Shown: in pieces, positions 5,640 through 6,225 of the stretch
Numbering within the stretch: position 1 is the stretch's first letter
Layout: each line of letters starts with the position of its first letter
Assembly: GCA_029776465.1 (NCBI GenBank)
Contig: JAKOTC010000191.1
Location: forward strand, 1 to 6,225
Source of the DNA: Bacillota bacterium
Lineage (GTDB): Bacteria; Bacillota; Clostridia; Oscillospirales; JAKOTC01
Length of the DNA stretch: 6,225 nt
Direction: 5' to 3'
The notes under the pieces: model-generated
What the model was told of the DNA's origin: nothing
The model's input: the letters and a program-made list of their open reading frames with translations, nothing else
Databases searched by the model: none
Program-made: the position numbers and the translations under genes

Positions 5640-6225
5640 CAGCTGCCCGGCCAGGGCCTGGGCAAAACTGGTTCCGTCCGGATCAATGAAGCGGACCCCG
5701 AGGCCGATTTTTTCGGCCAGGTCATCGGGGGTGGAGTCATCCAAAAACACCGGTTCGCCGCTTCTTAGCATGGAGTTGGCCAGCAGCAGGGCGGAAAAAC
5801 CCTGCCCCGAGCAATCCCCCAAGGCGGCGGCCAGATCGCCCCCCGATAAAAGCCCGGCCACGGTGACCTCTCCGCCGAAGAGCAGATTCTTGACCGACCG
5901 GACTTCGTGGCTGGTGTGAAACCGCTGATTGAAACGGTCGACCCACTCTTTCAGGAAAGGATAGGCCGCCTCGCCGGTGGCGATCAGATACCGAGGCAGA
6001 AGGCCGGGAGTCAGATCCTCCAGGGCCCGGGTAAACTCGTGATCAAAAAGGGTCAGCATCCCGACCCCGTTTTCCAGCTGGGGAAAGTCCTCATAATCAT
6101 CATAGGGGGGAAGGGGCAGCCCGGCTTTTAAATACAGCTCATCGGCCGCCATGACCAGCCGCATTCCCTTCTCGGCCACCATCCGGTCTCCGAAAGCCTC
6201 GATCTGCTTTACGGCGGCGAGAGCG
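5637..6225 (-). CDS. DUF512 domain protein, C-terminal part (5' end off window)
   Basis: The frame stays open from the TAA at 5637-5639 to the window edge, giving 195 visible residues. The methionine at 6182 is internal, because the frame continues upstream of it with KQIEAFGDR, which suits the family. The pattern matches the C-terminal DUF512 domain (PF04459) of Clostridia proteins that carry a PDZ-like and a radical-SAM-like region N-terminally; those lie outside the window. Recognisable pieces are DELYLKAG, the diagnostic EDFPQLENGVGM, the VTVAGLLSG stretch and FLDDSTPDDL near the end. The molecular function is not known to me. Its position directly upstream of der is a familiar arrangement in Clostridia and suggests a link to translation or ribosome assembly, but that is inference from context. 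It is probably the upstream partner of der in one transcript, with 75 bases between them. Confidence 0.85.
   Translation of the reverse strand, partial: ALAAVKQIEAFGDRMVAEKGMRLVMAADELYLKAGLPLPPYDDYEDFPQLENGVGMLTLFDHEFTRALEDLTPGLLPRYLIATGEAAYPFLKEWVDRFNQRFHTSHEVRSVKNLLFGGEVTVAGLLSGGDLAAALGDCSGQGFSALLLANSMLRSGEPVFLDDSTPDDLAEKIGLGVRFIDPDGTSFAQALAGQL

Noticed and set aside
6180..6182. ATG at 6182 as the start of the DUF512 gene
   Set aside because: The frame remains open to the window edge and the upstream residues continue the family pattern, so this methionine is internal.

Overview
This window looks like a housekeeping stretch of chromosome from a Gram-positive anaerobe of the class Clostridia, possibly an Oscillospirales/Ruminococcaceae-type gut bacterium. 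The evidence is the minus-strand gene order (DUF512 protein, der, plsY, gpsA), strong purine-rich ribosome binding sites, compact operons and a fairly GC-rich coding style. The taxonomic call rests on gene order and protein style only; there is no rRNA or other marker gene here.

Left half, plus strand (1-2468): the window opens inside the ATPase domain of an ABC exporter-type protein. After a 21-base gap (to the preferred start) comes a TIM-barrel protein of the sugar phosphate isomerase/epimerase family, and 44 bases later a Gfo/Idh/MocA-family NAD(P)-dependent oxidoreductase. These last two families often occur together in catabolism of unusual sugars, polyols or inositols, but the substrate cannot be read from this sequence. 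The run ends at a strong hairpin with T-tracts on both sides (2471-2504), which can serve as a shared terminator for both converging operons.

Right half, minus strand (2512-6225, transcribed right to left): the C-terminal part of a DUF512 protein, whose N-terminus is off the window, is followed by the double-GTPase ribosome assembly factor Der (GTG start), the membrane acyltransferase PlsY, and the glycerol-3-phosphate dehydrogenase GpsA. GpsA makes sn-glycerol-3-phosphate from dihydroxyacetone phosphate and PlsY acylates it, so the last two genes cover consecutive steps of phospholipid synthesis. Der serves 50S ribosome assembly. Gaps are 75, 28 and 49 bases, consistent with one transcript. 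Two of the three junctions carry a small perfect hairpin lacking a terminator-like T-run.

There is no mobile element, CRISPR array, tRNA, rRNA or phage signal. No intergenic gap exceeds 75 bases. I do not see an undescribed system. The points most worth a second look are the junction hairpins, the substrate of the isomerase/oxidoreductase pair, the DUF512-Der link and the cysteine cluster in Der's KH-like domain.
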